In this document: positions 1-8,697 of the stretch, one piece after another
How the letters are laid out: each line of letters begins with the position of its first letter
How positions within the stretch are numbered: position 1 is the first letter of the stretch
Assembly (NCBI GenBank): GCA_964607375.1
Contig: CAZSJY010000022.1
Span: 1-29,680 of the forward strand
Origin: JACNLC01 sp964607375
GTDB lineage: Bacteria > Fidelibacterota > Marinisomatia > SCGC-AAA003-L08 > JACNLC01
Reading direction: 5' to 3'
DNA: 29,680 bases
The notes under the pieces: model-generated
What the model was told of the DNA's origin: nothing
Database searches by the model: none
What the model saw: only the letters and a program-made list of their open reading frames with translations
Program-made: the position numbers and the translations under genes

Positions 1-917
1 ATGAGATTTCAATTGCCGATGATACACTAGGAAAGCTGTTCTCGGAGATAAGTTGTAAATTTCTCGATGGAAGAAAAATTGATATTGTAGGTTCTCATGG
101 TCAAACCATTGCCCATACAGATGGAGTTTCTTCCACTCAAATTGGAAATCCAAGGTATATATCGCAATTACTAAATGTTCCAGTTGTTTATGATTTTAGA
201 ACAGCAGATATTAATGTAGGAGGTAATGGAGCACCATTAGTTCCATTTTTGGATTGGTTGTTATATAAGAACACTCTAAAAGATACCATAACCTTGAACA
301 TTGGTGGAATTGCAAATTTAACTAAAATTCCAAAATCTGGTCGCAGAGAAGATGTTTATGGATTTGATACCGGCCCTGGTATGGCATTGATTGATGAATG
401 TGCAAAGTTGTTTTGGAATATGAATTTAGACGAAAATGGCTGTTTATCATCAATTGGAGCTGTGATAAAGGATTTGTTAGAAAAGTTGCTGAATCATCCA
501 TTTATCAAGAAAATACCACCAAAATCCACTGGGCGTGATGTATTCGGTAGAGAATTAGTGAAACAGGTGGTTTCAGATTATCCAGAACAATCTCCTGAAG
601 ATATTATAAGAACGATGGTTGAATTCACAGCGAAAAGCATTTCAGTTAACATACAAAACTTCCTTAACTTTTGTCCGTTGAATTCACAGTTAATTGTGAA
701 TGGAGGAGGAGTTTATCATCAGATATTGATGCAAAGGTTGAATAAACTTTTGAATCTCGAGGTAGTAGAAGGCTTCAATACGGATGTTAACCCCGACAGC
801 AAAGAAGCATTATTGATGGCAGTTCTTGCAGTGGCGAAATTCAAAAACATTCCTGCCAATATGCCTGTAGTAACAGGAGCAAATGAACTGGCTGAATTAG
901 GATATGTGTTGGAGTAA
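1..917 (+). CDS. anmK: Anhydro-N-acetylmuramic acid kinase, 5'-truncated
   Basis: AnmK hydrolyses the anhydro ring of 1,6-anhydro-MurNAc and phosphorylates the sugar, in cytosolic peptidoglycan recycling. The reading frame is open from base 3, well before the first ATG at 249, and the upstream part encodes family motifs: VGSHGQTIAH, the DFRTADI segment and GGNGAPLVPFLD. These are followed by LNIGGIANLTK and GFDTGPGM. The window edge therefore cuts the gene, and 249 is not its start. About 305 residues are present of a family length near 360-390, so the N-terminal ATP-binding part is missing. The C-terminal half has VNGGGVYH and a PDSKEALLMAVLA stretch, as expected for this ASKHA-fold kinase. 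It is followed by a 228-bp gap holding a hairpin element, so it is probably not tightly coupled to the next gene. Confidence 0.93.
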   Translation, partial: EISIADDTLGKLFSEISCKFLDGRKIDIVGSHGQTIAHTDGVSSTQIGNPRYISQLLNVPVVYDFRTADINVGGNGAPLVPFLDWLLYKNTLKDTITLNIGGIANLTKIPKSGRREDVYGFDTGPGMALIDECAKLFWNMNLDENGCLSSIGAVIKDLLEKLLNHPFIKKIPPKSTGRDVFGRELVKQVVSDYPEQSPEDIIRTMVEFTAKSISVNIQNFLNFCPLNSQLIVNGGGVYHQILMQRLNKLLNLEVVEGFNTDVNPDSKEALLMAVLAVAKFKNIPANMPVVTGANELAELGYVLE

Positions 918-998
918 AGGAGAGTGGTGAAGTGGAGAAGAGGAATCCGGAATCAGACACAGAATGCAGGAACAGTGGCAAGTAGATAGCAAAGTATA

Positions 999-1052
999 TT
1001 TCCTCTCATTAGGGAGAGCCAGCCTGCTGGTAGGGATTAAGGTGAGGGGAAA
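999..1052. repeat. REP-like hairpin element in the anmK-mutase spacer
   Basis: The arms TTTCCTCTCA (999-1008) and TGAGGGGAAA (1043-1052) pair over 10 bp with one G-T wobble. Two smaller hairpins lie between or overlap them: CTCTC/GAGAG, and CCAG/CTGG around 1019-1030. The element is richer in G+C than the surrounding DNA and resembles the dispersed CCTCTC...GTGAGGGG extragenic palindromes found in many bacterial genomes. Only one copy is in this window, so its repeat nature is inferred. The rest of the 918-1145 spacer is purine-rich, then AT-rich, and shows no gene. Confidence 0.45.
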
Positions 1053-1145
1053 AAGAAGAAATGGAGTATTGTAGCGTTGAAAGATTTCAATCTAAATTAC
1101 AAAATTCCAATTTAAAGTTTCAAAAAGAGAAAGAAATAATAATAA

Positions 1146-2135
1146 ATGAATCCATACATTTTTAGAAAATATGATATACGCGGAGTAGTAAAAACCGATT
1201 TCACCGATGATGTTGTACTTGATTTAGGTAGAGCATTTGGAACTTTTATCCGCAGAGATGGTGGAAGCATAATAGCATTAAGTGGGGATGTAAGAGACAC
1301 AACACCAAGACTTAAAGAGTTGTTATCTCAAGGAATACTTGAGACAGGAATTAATGTAGTTGATATTGGTATAATTCCAACTCCAGCGAACTATTTTAGT
1401 ATGTTTCACCTTGATATAGATGGTGCTGTCCAGATTACAGGAAGCCATAATCCTCCTGAGTTTAATGGGTTTAAACTATCTTATAAGAAGCAGGCATTTT
1501 ATGATGAAAATATTCAGAAGTTATTGAATTTAATTGAGAATCAAGATTTTGAGATTGGTAATGGAACTTATACAAAACAAGATATCCTAACTCCTTATCA
1601 GAAAATGCTTGAAAGCAAAATATCTATGGATAGACCGCTTAACATTGTAATGGATTGCGGAAATGCTGCAGCGTGTATTTCTGCGCCCGAAGTATTTGAG
1701 AAATTGGGGATTTCATTCAAAAAACTATTTTGTGATGTAGATGGAACATTCCCAAACCATCATCCAGATCCTACTGAAGATAAAAACCTTGAAGAATTGG
1801 TTAAGGAAATTAAAGCTGGTAATTATGATTTTGGTGTTGCATTTGATGGTGATGCTGATCGAGTAGTTGCGGTTGATGAAAAAGGTGGGATTATTCGTTC
1901 TGATAATTTAATGGCGTTGTTTCTACCGGAGATAATATCCGAAGGTGACGAAGTTGTATTTGATGTTAAATGTTCACAAGCTTTGGAAGATATGATNNNN
2001 NNNNNNNNNNNNNNNNNNNNNNNNNNNNNNNNNNNNNNNNNNNNNNNNNNNNNNNNNNNNNNNNNNNNNNNNNNNNNNNNNNNNNNNNNNNNNNNNAAAT
2101 TATCAGAATTTGGGGAGATTGAGTTAAATGGATAA
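1146..2135 (+). CDS. Phosphomannomutase/phosphoglucomutase, interrupted by an assembly gap
   Basis: Alpha-D-phosphohexomutase family enzyme interconverting hexose 1- and 6-phosphates (mannose or glucose; a GlmM-type substrate is less likely but not excluded). The start reads M-N-P-Y-I-F-R-K-Y-D-I-R-G, the usual N-terminus of the ManB/AlgC group. The phosphoserine loop TGSHNPPEFNGFK is present with Ser100, and the metal loop DGDADR is at 234-239. The 100 Ns at 1997-2096 remove the sugar-binding and C-terminal phosphate-binding domains. The family has about 450 residues and only about 283 precede the gap, so the real missing sequence is probably longer than 100 bases. The short segment after the gap stays in frame to TAA at 2133-2135, but this may be chance. 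The next gene starts inside the last codons. Confidence 0.88.
   Translation: MNPYIFRKYDIRGVVKTDFTDDVVLDLGRAFGTFIRRDGGSIIALSGDVRDTTPRLKELLSQGILETGINVVDIGIIPTPANYFSMFHLDIDGAVQITGSHNPPEFNGFKLSYKKQAFYDENIQKLLNLIENQDFEIGNGTYTKQDILTPYQKMLESKISMDRPLNIVMDCGNAAACISAPEVFEKLGISFKKLFCDVDGTFPNHHPDPTEDKNLEELVKEIKAGNYDFGVAFDGDADRVVAVDEKGGIIRSDNLMALFLPEIISEGDEVVFDVKCSQALEDMXXXXXXXXXXXXXXXXXXXXXXXXXXXXXXXXXXKLSEFGEIELNG
1997..2096. other. Assembly gap (100 Ns)
   Basis: Exactly 100 Ns replace sequence inside the phosphomannomutase gene. A round 100 is the usual scaffolding placeholder for a gap of unknown size. The protein is about 120-170 residues short of its family, so several hundred bases are probably missing. 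The scaffold join is believable because the flanks fit one gene, but the order is not proven. Confidence 0.97.
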
Positions 2136-3081
2136 TGATAGAATTAATAAATATCGAGATTTGATTAATGACAATTTATCTGATATTTATACATCTGGAC
2201 CAAAGTCGCTTACAAAACCAATCAACTATGTTTTGAAAGGTGGAGGTAAAAGGCTTAGACCTATTCTAACCTTGCTTACAGCTAAAATTTTTGGTACTGA
2301 TGAAGAGTCTGCACTTCCTGCTGCATTATCAGTTGAAATTCTACATAATTTTACACTGGTTCATGATGATATTATGGATGAAGACGATACTCGCCATTGC
2401 CAACCAACTGTGCACAATAAATGGGATGTTGGTGTAGCAATTCTCACCGGAGATGCTATGTTGTCACTTGCACTTAAAATGCTTCAAAAGATGAATCCAA
2501 ATTCATTAGAAGCGATGGCTGTTTTTGTAGAGGGTCTATTAGCAGTGTGTGAAGGTCAAGCATTGGATAAAGAATTTGAATCTGATAATTCTGTAACTAT
2601 CGATCAGTATATTAAAATGATTGATTTGAAAACTGGTTATCTATTAGGACTATCAGCAGAACTTGGAGCTTTGGTTTCTGATGTTGACAAAAAAACTCAA
2701 ATTGCGTTAAGAAATTTTGCTCGCTTACTTGGAAGAGCATTTCAAGTACAAGATGATGTTCTAGAGATATTTTCCGATTCACAGAGTATGGGTAAAAGTT
2801 TGGAAAGCGATATTATACTTGGTAAAAAAACTTATTTGATGATAAAAACAATGTCGGATTGCCCTAACGAAATTCAAAAAGCAATTGAAATTGCAAAGAC
2901 TGATTTCTCAGAGGGTATTTTGAGAATAAGAAAAATTATGTTAGAAACAGGTATAAAAGATGGTGCAAATAAATTTATTGATGATACAATTAATCAAGCA
3001 AATGATTGCCTTACGAAAATATCCTTTGATTCTAGTAAACTTATATATTTCAGTAACTTGATAATGAATAGGAACCACTAA
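2128..3081 (+). CDS. Polyprenyl (trans-isoprenyl) diphosphate synthase
   Basis: Condenses isopentenyl diphosphate with an allylic diphosphate to make farnesyl, geranylgeranyl or longer all-trans chains, for example for quinone side chains. The isoprenyl synthase signature is complete: GGGKRLRP at 38-45, first aspartate-rich motif DDIMD at 80-84, KTG near 168-170, and a second motif FQVQDDVLE at 205-213. The second motif has Glu where Asp is most common, which is a modest oddity. The length of 317 residues is normal. The start overlaps the end of the mutase frame by 8 bases and the stop overlaps the next start (TAATG), so translation of the three genes is likely coupled. The product chain length cannot be read from sequence with confidence. 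Confidence 0.92.
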   Translation: MDNDRINKYRDLINDNLSDIYTSGPKSLTKPINYVLKGGGKRLRPILTLLTAKIFGTDEESALPAALSVEILHNFTLVHDDIMDEDDTRHCQPTVHNKWDVGVAILTGDAMLSLALKMLQKMNPNSLEAMAVFVEGLLAVCEGQALDKEFESDNSVTIDQYIKMIDLKTGYLLGLSAELGALVSDVDKKTQIALRNFARLLGRAFQVQDDVLEIFSDSQSMGKSLESDIILGKKTYLMIKTMSDCPNEIQKAIEIAKTDFSEGILRIRKIMLETGIKDGANKFIDDTINQANDCLTKISFDSSKLIYFSNLIMNRNH

Positions 3082-4136
3082 TGAAAACGGATACTCAAAA
3101 CCTCAAAGCTCTTTATGACAAATCAAATATGCACGATGCAATATTGAGTTTCCCAACTCAAATTAAACAAATCCTAGATATGATGGAAGATTGGAATCCT
3201 CAACATTCATATTCTGGAATAAATAACATTTTGATTTTAGGGATGGGGGGTTCTGCTATAGGTGGAGATTGTGCAAAAGTAATCTCACAAAACTCTTGTA
3301 GTATTCCTATCCTAGTAAATAGATCTTACAATATTCCTAAATGGGTGAATAAATCTACATTGGTTTTGGCTTCTTCGTATTCAGGGAATACAGAAGAAAC
3401 ACTGTCTGCATTCCATCAGTGTATATCAGTTAATGCTAAAGTTCTTGTGATATCTACAGGAGGAGAAATAACAGAATTAGCTAATAAAAATAATTTAGAT
3501 GTTTTTAAGATTCCAACAGGATTTCAACCTCGAGCAGCATTGGGATTTTCATTTTCCTCAATTCTAATGGTATTGAATAAACTCAATTTTATTGAAGATA
3601 AACTTGTAAATGAACTATCGAATTCAGTTGAGCTCCTTTCAAAATATTCTAGTAAATTCACTTCAGAAAATGAAGATAATCCAGCTATTGAATATGCAGA
3701 TAAGATATCCAACTCAATACCAGTCATTTACGGTAGTGAAGATATGACTTGGGTAATTGCTTATCGATTTAGATGTCAGTTGGAGGAAAACTCTAAAGTT
3801 TTGGCGTTTCATCATCATATTCCCGAACAAAATCATAACGAAATTGAAGGTTGGAATCAATATCCAGATTTCCTTGAGAATATTTCAATTATATGGTTAA
3901 AAGATGAAGATGATCATATTCGATCATTAAAAAGAATGAATATATCAAAAGACATACTAAGAGATATTCCAAAACAACAAATAATAATAGAAACTAAAGG
4001 CAAATCTCGAGTTACAAGATTCCTCAAGCTTATCCATTTCACAGATTGGATTAGCTATTATTTGGCTTTACAAAACAAGATAGATCCAACTCCGGTAATG
4101 CGAATTCAAGATTTAAAGCGGAAGATGAATGAATAG
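3081..4136 (+). CDS. Bifunctional phosphoglucose/phosphomannose isomerase
   Basis: SIS-fold sugar isomerase of the archaeal/bacterial bifunctional PGI/PMI type, interconverting fructose 6-phosphate with glucose 6-phosphate and mannose 6-phosphate. The first SIS domain carries GMGGSAIGGD at 54-63 and the phosphate-binding SSYSGNTEE at 98-106. The second carries the catalytic PEQNHNE at 248-254. Its 351 residues match this subfamily and are much shorter than classical Pgi. Co-transcription with the phosphomannomutase suggests a route from fructose 6-phosphate to mannose 1-phosphate for surface polysaccharide or glycoprotein synthesis. The ATG overlaps the preceding stop by one base, and the 3' end overlaps the DUF151 gene by 8 bases. 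Confidence 0.9.
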   Translation: MKTDTQNLKALYDKSNMHDAILSFPTQIKQILDMMEDWNPQHSYSGINNILILGMGGSAIGGDCAKVISQNSCSIPILVNRSYNIPKWVNKSTLVLASSYSGNTEETLSAFHQCISVNAKVLVISTGGEITELANKNNLDVFKIPTGFQPRAALGFSFSSILMVLNKLNFIEDKLVNELSNSVELLSKYSSKFTSENEDNPAIEYADKISNSIPVIYGSEDMTWVIAYRFRCQLEENSKVLAFHHHIPEQNHNEIEGWNQYPDFLENISIIWLKDEDDHIRSLKRMNISKDILRDIPKQQIIIETKGKSRVTRFLKLIHFTDWISYYLALQNKIDPTPVMRIQDLKRKMNE

Positions 4137-4719
4137 AATCGATGCAAATGAAATGATTCCAGTGGATGTGATGAGTATTTCTTATCATCCGACGAACAAA
4201 GGATATGTTGTTCTACTGAAAGAACAAAACGGAAATCGGCATTTACCTATAATTGTCGGAGAACTAGAAGCTCATTCAATAGCAGTAACCCTCGAAGGAA
4301 GAAAACTTAAAAGACCTCTAACACACGATTTAATGATTGATACTTTAGAAGCTGTTGGTGGTAAAATTAAACGAGTTTCTATTACTATTATCCGAGAAGG
4401 TACATTCTATGCTGAGATAATCATTCAGAGTAGTTACAATGATGAATTACAATTTGATTCTCGTCCTAGTGATGCAATTTCTCTCTCACTACGAGCAAAT
4501 GTCCCGATTTTTGTCTCTGAAGCTATTCTACAAAATGCAAGTTTAGAAAATATGGCAGATGATATACACTATAAAGTCCCAGATGATGTTGATAGTAGTA
4601 ATTTTTCATTAACTGAAATATTAGTTAAACTAAAGATATCAATGGAACATGCCATCGATGAAGAAAATTACGAAACAGCAGCAAAATTACGAGATAGAAT
4701 TAAACAACTTGATGGTTAA
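4129..4719 (+). CDS. Bifunctional nuclease (DUF151) with C-terminal UVR motif
   Basis: Residues 9-140 form a BFN/DUF151 domain: VDVMSISYHP, LPIIVGELEAHSIA, RPLTHDLMIDTLEAVG and the SRPSDAISLSLR segment. Family members have been reported as DNase/RNase enzymes. Residues about 165-195 (MEHAIDEENYETAAKLRDRI) form a UVR motif as in UvrB/UvrC, a known fusion in Bacteroidetes-type bacteria. The start at 4129 overlaps the isomerase stop (ATGAATAG). A second in-frame ATG at 4153 would begin closer to the conserved domain and cannot be excluded. It is the last gene of the plus-strand run and faces rnc across 92 bp, where only a weak hairpin (4791-4815) is visible. Confidence 0.88.
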   Translation: MNRIDANEMIPVDVMSISYHPTNKGYVVLLKEQNGNRHLPIIVGELEAHSIAVTLEGRKLKRPLTHDLMIDTLEAVGGKIKRVSITIIREGTFYAEIIIQSSYNDELQFDSRPSDAISLSLRANVPIFVSEAILQNASLENMADDIHYKVPDDVDSSNFSLTEILVKLKISMEHAIDEENYETAAKLRDRIKQLDG

Positions 4720-4811
4720 ATCTGGTAAAAGTAGAAACCTAATTTGTAGGTGGTAGTCAATTAATGAGTTAGTTGTATTTGCTAGATTTTGTAGTATATT
4801 TTCGTAGAATA

Positions 4812-5522
4812 CTACTGTAAAGTGTCCAAAGCAGATTTAGCTGCATTTTGCTCAGCTGATCGTTTGCTTCTTCCTGTTCCTTTAAAATAAAGATTTTCAT
4901 TTACAATAACTTCAACTGTAAAAACTTTATCGTGTTCAGGTCCTGCGTATGAACGAGTTTCAAAAACCGGGCCAGAATATTGGTTTTGATGGCAGAATTC
5001 GATCAACATTCCCTTGAAATTTGTTTCAAGTTTTGCATCTTTAGAATGTTTGATTACAGTTATAGTTATGAATTTTGTAACTGGTTCAATGCCACCATCA
5101 ATGTACATAGCTCCAATAATTGATTCAAAAATATCACTTGCTAAGTTTCGTGCAACTCTTTTTTGGGATACATCTACTCCTTGCTGAACTTGGATGAAAT
5201 TAAGTAAATTGTATCTCAAACTCAAGTTGGCGAGGAATACTTTATTGACTAATTTAGAACGAGTTTTAGTAAGAAAACCTTCATCAGCTTTAGGATATAT
5301 TTTATATAACCATTCAGAAATTACATGATCAAGTACAGCATCCCCAAGAAATTCCAATCGCTCGTAATTTTGTTGTGATTCAGGCATTAGTGAACGATGA
5401 GTTATTGCAGTTTGAAGTAAGGTTGGATCTTTGAAGCTATATTTAAGAAAAGATTCCAGAGGACGAAGAAAAGATAATTTGTTATCTAATCTCCGTCTCC
5501 GGAAAATTGAAAAAAGTTTCAA
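4812..5522 (-). CDS. rnc: Ribonuclease III
   Basis: Double-strand-specific endoribonuclease for rRNA and mRNA processing. The signature YERLEFLGDAVLDHVISEWLY lies near residues 53-73, with the catalytic acidic residues inside it; a second acidic site is in ASDIFESIIGAMYIDGG. A dsRNA-binding domain occupies about 165-235 and ends in GTGRSKRSAEQNAAKSAL. The total of 236 residues is normal, with a basic N-terminal extension (FRRRR) of about 20 residues. The start appears to be TTG at 5522, two bases after the fabF stop, with no ATG available before the catalytic domain. No Shine-Dalgarno is evident, so translation probably depends on coupling to fabF. It is the last gene of the fatty-acid operon; the fabF-rnc pairing is common in bacteria. 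Confidence 0.93.
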   Translation of the reverse strand: MKLFSIFRRRRLDNKLSFLRPLESFLKYSFKDPTLLQTAITHRSLMPESQQNYERLEFLGDAVLDHVISEWLYKIYPKADEGFLTKTRSKLVNKVFLANLSLRYNLLNFIQVQQGVDVSQKRVARNLASDIFESIIGAMYIDGGIEPVTKFITITVIKHSKDAKLETNFKGMLIEFCHQNQYSGPVFETRSYAGPEHDKVFTVEVIVNENLYFKGTGRSKRSAEQNAAKSALDTLQ

Positions 5523-5524
5523 AA

Positions 5525-6757
5525 CTAGTATTTTTTAAACAACAACACAGCATTATGTCCACCAAATCCGAAGGTGTTTGACATCGCGTAATTCAATTCT
5601 GCATCAATTGCATTATTTGGTACATAATTCAAATCACATTCAGGATCAGGAGTTGTATAGTTAATTGTCGGAGGTGCAAACGAATGTTGGATACCCAAGA
5701 GAGAAGCGATTGCTTCAATCCCACCAGCCGCTCCTAACAAATGCCCAGTCATTGATTTTGTTGATGAAACTAACAGATTGCGAGCGTGTTCCCCAAATGT
5801 AGTTTTGATTGCAATAGTTTCAGTTTTATCGTTGAATGGAGTAGATGTACCGTGTGCATTGATATAATCTACATCTTCAGGTTTTGCTCCAGCATCTTCT
5901 ATAGCACGATTCATAGCTCTAACTGCACCTTCACCATCTTGAGATGGGGCTGTTAGGTGATATGCATCACCAGTTGCACCATATCCAACCAGTTCACCAA
6001 TGATGTTTGAACCTCTTGCTAATGCATGTTCAAGTTCTTCTAAAACAACAATTCCTGCACCTTCACCCATAACAAATCCGTCTCTACCCGCATCAAATGG
6101 ACGGCTGGCAGAATTAGGGTCAGTATTTTTAGTAAGAGCACGCATATTTGAAAAACCAGCAAGTGAAACAGGTACGATTGATGCATCAGAGCCACCTGTA
6201 ACTATTGCATCGGCATCACCATATTTGATCAACCTGAAGGCATCTCCAATGGAATGAGAAGCTGTAGCACAAGCCGAAACCACACAGTAATTTGGACCCT
6301 TAAATCCGTGCTTAATTGAAACATGCCCAGCGGCAATATCAGATATCATTGATGGTACAAAATACGGACTGACACGCCTTGGGCTTTTTAACAGCCTAGC
6401 TTGTTGTTCAATTAGAGTATTAATTCCACCAATTCCTGACCCGATGATGACACCAATTTTATTTTTGTCTAGGGAATCATCATTAATCCCTGATGTTTCA
6501 ATTGCTTCATTAGCAGCAATAATTGCAAAAGCTGTAAATCTATCAATTATGTTCAGTTCTTTACGGTCGAAATGGTTTGCAAAATCTAAATTCTTGATTA
6601 AACCAGCAAGTTTAACAGAGAATTCAGTTGTATCAAAAAGAGTATTTTCTCCTATGCCATTTCGTCCAGTTTTTAGACTGTCAAGGAATTCTGGAATAGA
6701 ATTACCAATAGGGGATAGAACACCCATCCCCGTAACAACAACTCGTCTATTTGTCAT
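5525..6757 (-). CDS. fabF: 3-oxoacyl-[ACP] synthase II
   Basis: Elongating condensing enzyme of type II fatty-acid synthesis, adding malonyl-ACP carbon units to acyl-ACP. The catalytic triad is visible: Cys163 in VSACATASH, the first His in HGTSTPFND (about 301) and the second His in GHLLGAAGGIEA (about 338). The length of 410 residues and the C-terminal NTFGFGGHNAVLLF motif are standard for FabF and argue against FabB. Its ATG lies 9 bases after the acpP stop, the canonical acpP-fabF order. Confidence 0.97.
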   Translation of the reverse strand: MTNRRVVVTGMGVLSPIGNSIPEFLDSLKTGRNGIGENTLFDTTEFSVKLAGLIKNLDFANHFDRKELNIIDRFTAFAIIAANEAIETSGINDDSLDKNKIGVIIGSGIGGINTLIEQQARLLKSPRRVSPYFVPSMISDIAAGHVSIKHGFKGPNYCVVSACATASHSIGDAFRLIKYGDADAIVTGGSDASIVPVSLAGFSNMRALTKNTDPNSASRPFDAGRDGFVMGEGAGIVVLEELEHALARGSNIIGELVGYGATGDAYHLTAPSQDGEGAVRAMNRAIEDAGAKPEDVDYINAHGTSTPFNDKTETIAIKTTFGEHARNLLVSSTKSMTGHLLGAAGGIEAIASLLGIQHSFAPPTINYTTPDPECDLNYVPNNAIDAELNYAMSNTFGFGGHNAVLLFKKY

Positions 6758-6766
6758 AGTAAAAAA

Positions 6767-7003
6767 CTACGCTAATTTTGAGTCAATATAATCGATAGCT
6801 TCTTGTACTGTAGTAAGTTTTTCAGCATCTTCGTCTGGAATTTCAATATTGAACTCTTCTTCAAACTGCATAATTAGTTCAACAGTATCAAGTGAATCAG
6901 CACCAAGATCATCAATGAATTTTGCTTCCACTGTGATTTTGCTTTCTTCCACACCAAGTTTATCGATGATTATCTCTTTAACTTTATCGAAGTATTGTGA
7001 CAT
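6767..7003 (-). CDS. acpP: Acyl carrier protein
   Basis: Small acidic carrier of growing acyl chains, 78 residues. The phosphopantetheine attachment site is Ser37 in DDLGADSLDTVELIM. The ATG is preceded by a clear GGAG Shine-Dalgarno (ACGGAGAAATAA-ATG), one of the best ribosome sites in this operon, as fits a highly expressed protein. It lies 25 bp downstream of fabG and just upstream of fabF. Confidence 0.98.
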   Translation of the reverse strand: MSQYFDKVKEIIIDKLGVEESKITVEAKFIDDLGADSLDTVELIMQFEEEFNIEIPDEDAEKLTTVQEAIDYIDSKLA

Positions 7004-7028
7004 TTATTTCTCCGTTTCTTTATTGTGA

Positions 7029-7775
7029 TTACATTATCATTCCACCGTCAACATTTATAGTTTGACCGGTGATGTAGGATGCCTGTTCTGAAGCTAAAAA
7101 TAACAACAGATTTGCTACATCCTTTGTACTACCAAGTTTGTTTAAAGGAATAACTGTTTTATACTTTTCAATTACATCTTCTGGTAATTTCGCAGTCATT
7201 TCAGTTTCTATAAATCCTGGAGCAATAGCATTAACACGAATATTTCTAGATGCAAATTCTTTAGCTGATGATTTAGTGAAAGCTATTACACCTCCCTTTG
7301 ATGCAGCATAGTTTGATTGACCAGCATTGCCCATAATTCCAATAACTGATGCAATATTAAGAATTACTCCTTCTCGTTGCCTCAACATATATCTGCTAAC
7401 TTTTTGGGTACATGTAAAAGTACCTTTTAGGTTAACATTTAACACAGCATCCCAATCGGATTCTTTCATTTTCATTATAAGACCATCTTTTGTGATACCT
7501 GCGTTATTGATTAAAATATCAATTCTACCAAATTTTGTGTTGATGCCTTTAAATATTGAGTCAATTTCACTTGCGTTTGTTACATCTGAAGCATACCCGA
7601 AAACTGATTTACCTTTTGCTTTCAAATTGGTTACAGCTTCTTCAACAGCATCTTGAAACAAATCAATAATGATAACAGTTGCTCCGTGATTTGCAAAAGT
7701 TTCAGCAATAGAAAATCCAATACCTCTTGCTGAGCCTGTAATTATCGCAATTTTATTTTCTAAGTTATTCAACAT
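7029..7775 (-). CDS. fabG: 3-oxoacyl-[ACP] reductase
   Basis: NADPH-dependent short-chain reductase for the first reduction of the elongation cycle. It shows the nucleotide-binding TGSARGIG, the NNAG motif, and the Ser143-Tyr156-Lys160 triad (NIAS and SNYAASK), ending in TGQTINVDGGM. The frame extends upstream to 7823, but that would overlap fabD and add 16 unrelated residues. The ATG at 7775 gives 248 residues, the usual size. A GGAG lies only two bases before this ATG, so initiation could instead use the next codon, TTG; this changes one residue only. Confidence 0.95.
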   Translation of the reverse strand: MLNNLENKIAIITGSARGIGFSIAETFANHGATVIIIDLFQDAVEEAVTNLKAKGKSVFGYASDVTNASEIDSIFKGINTKFGRIDILINNAGITKDGLIMKMKESDWDAVLNVNLKGTFTCTQKVSRYMLRQREGVILNIASVIGIMGNAGQSNYAASKGGVIAFTKSSAKEFASRNIRVNAIAPGFIETEMTAKLPEDVIEKYKTVIPLNKLGSTKDVANLLLFLASEQASYITGQTINVDGGMIM

Positions 7776-7785
7776 TTCTCCAAAT

Positions 7786-8697
7786 TTATGAAATATAATT
7801 TTGTATTTGTTCAATAGTTCCAATCGGAGTAGAACTTATATCTCTCTTAATTCTACGATTTAGACCAGATAGAACTTTTCCTGGTCCAACTTCAATAAAC
7901 TCACCAAATCCATTTGCTAACATATTTAAAATTATATCGGACCAGAGAACAGGATTTTCTAATTGTTTTAATACATTTTCTTTAATAGAATTTGCATTTG
8001 TTTCTGGTTTTGCACTTGCATTTTGATAAACAGGTATATCCGTATTTTTAAACGCTACAGAATCTAAGATTGTTGATAGTGGTTTTCTTGCAGGTATCAT
8101 TAAAGGAGAATGAAATGCTCCAGAAACATTCAATGGAATAGCTTTTCGAATTCCAAGTGATTTTGCAGTTACTACAGCTGAATTCACTGCTTCCACCTCT
8201 CCAGAAATTACAACTTGACCAGGTGCATTGATGTTAGCTGGAACCACAATTCCGCCCTGATTACAAATTTCTTTGATTTGTTCTTCATCAGCACCCAGTA
8301 TAGCTGCCATTCCACCTGGTTGTACTTCACCTGCTTTTGCCATTTCTGAACTACGGACTTTTACAATTTTTAAACCATCTTCAAAAGTTAGAACATCTGC
8401 GGAAACTAATGCAGAAAATTCTCCTAAACTGTGACCAGCAACTGCTTTTGGAATTAGATTGTTTTCCTTTAACAATTCAAATACAACAACACTATGAACA
8501 AAAATAGCAGGTTGAGTAAACTGAGTTTGTTTCAGTTTATCTTCTGGTCCATTAAAGGAAATGGCAGCCAAGTCGAATCCTAAAATATCAGAAGCAATTT
8601 TGTAAAGTTGCTTTGCTACCTCAGTTTCTGCAAACAGTTCTTTACCCATGCCAACATATTGAGACCCCTGTCCTGGAAAGAGAAATACTTTATTCAT
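7786..8697 (-). CDS. fabD: Malonyl-CoA:ACP transacylase
   Basis: Transfers malonyl from CoA to ACP, supplying the extender unit to FabH and FabF. It has the N-terminal FPGQGSQYVGMG loop, the nucleophile Ser90 in AGHSLGEFSAL, the catalytic His in SGAFHSPLM, and a C-terminal EVGPGKVLSGLNRRI. The 303-residue length is typical. The ATG overlaps the end of fabH by 8 bases and fabG begins 10 bases after its stop, so it is firmly embedded in the operon. Confidence 0.97.
   Translation of the reverse strand: MNKVFLFPGQGSQYVGMGKELFAETEVAKQLYKIASDILGFDLAAISFNGPEDKLKQTQFTQPAIFVHSVVVFELLKENNLIPKAVAGHSLGEFSALVSADVLTFEDGLKIVKVRSSEMAKAGEVQPGGMAAILGADEEQIKEICNQGGIVVPANINAPGQVVISGEVEAVNSAVVTAKSLGIRKAIPLNVSGAFHSPLMIPARKPLSTILDSVAFKNTDIPVYQNASAKPETNANSIKENVLKQLENPVLWSDIILNMLANGFGEFIEVGPGKVLSGLNRRIKRDISSTPIGTIEQIQNYIS

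Noticed and set aside
249..917. Short 222-residue kinase starting at ATG 249
   Set aside because: The frame is open to the window edge and encodes conserved AnmK motifs upstream, so the gene is truncated by the window and not short.
1001..1050. CRISPR repeat or tRNA-like structure after anmK
   Set aside because: There is only one hairpin unit, no repeated spacer pattern and no cloverleaf or CCA end.
4791..4815. Terminator between the DUF151 gene and rnc
   Set aside because: GTAGTAT/ATACTAC forms only a 7-bp AT-rich stem with an 11-base loop and no T-run after it on either strand.
7029..7823. Longer FabG of 264 residues
   Set aside because: The extra 16 residues overlap fabD and do not resemble FabG; ATG 7775 gives the standard 248 residues.
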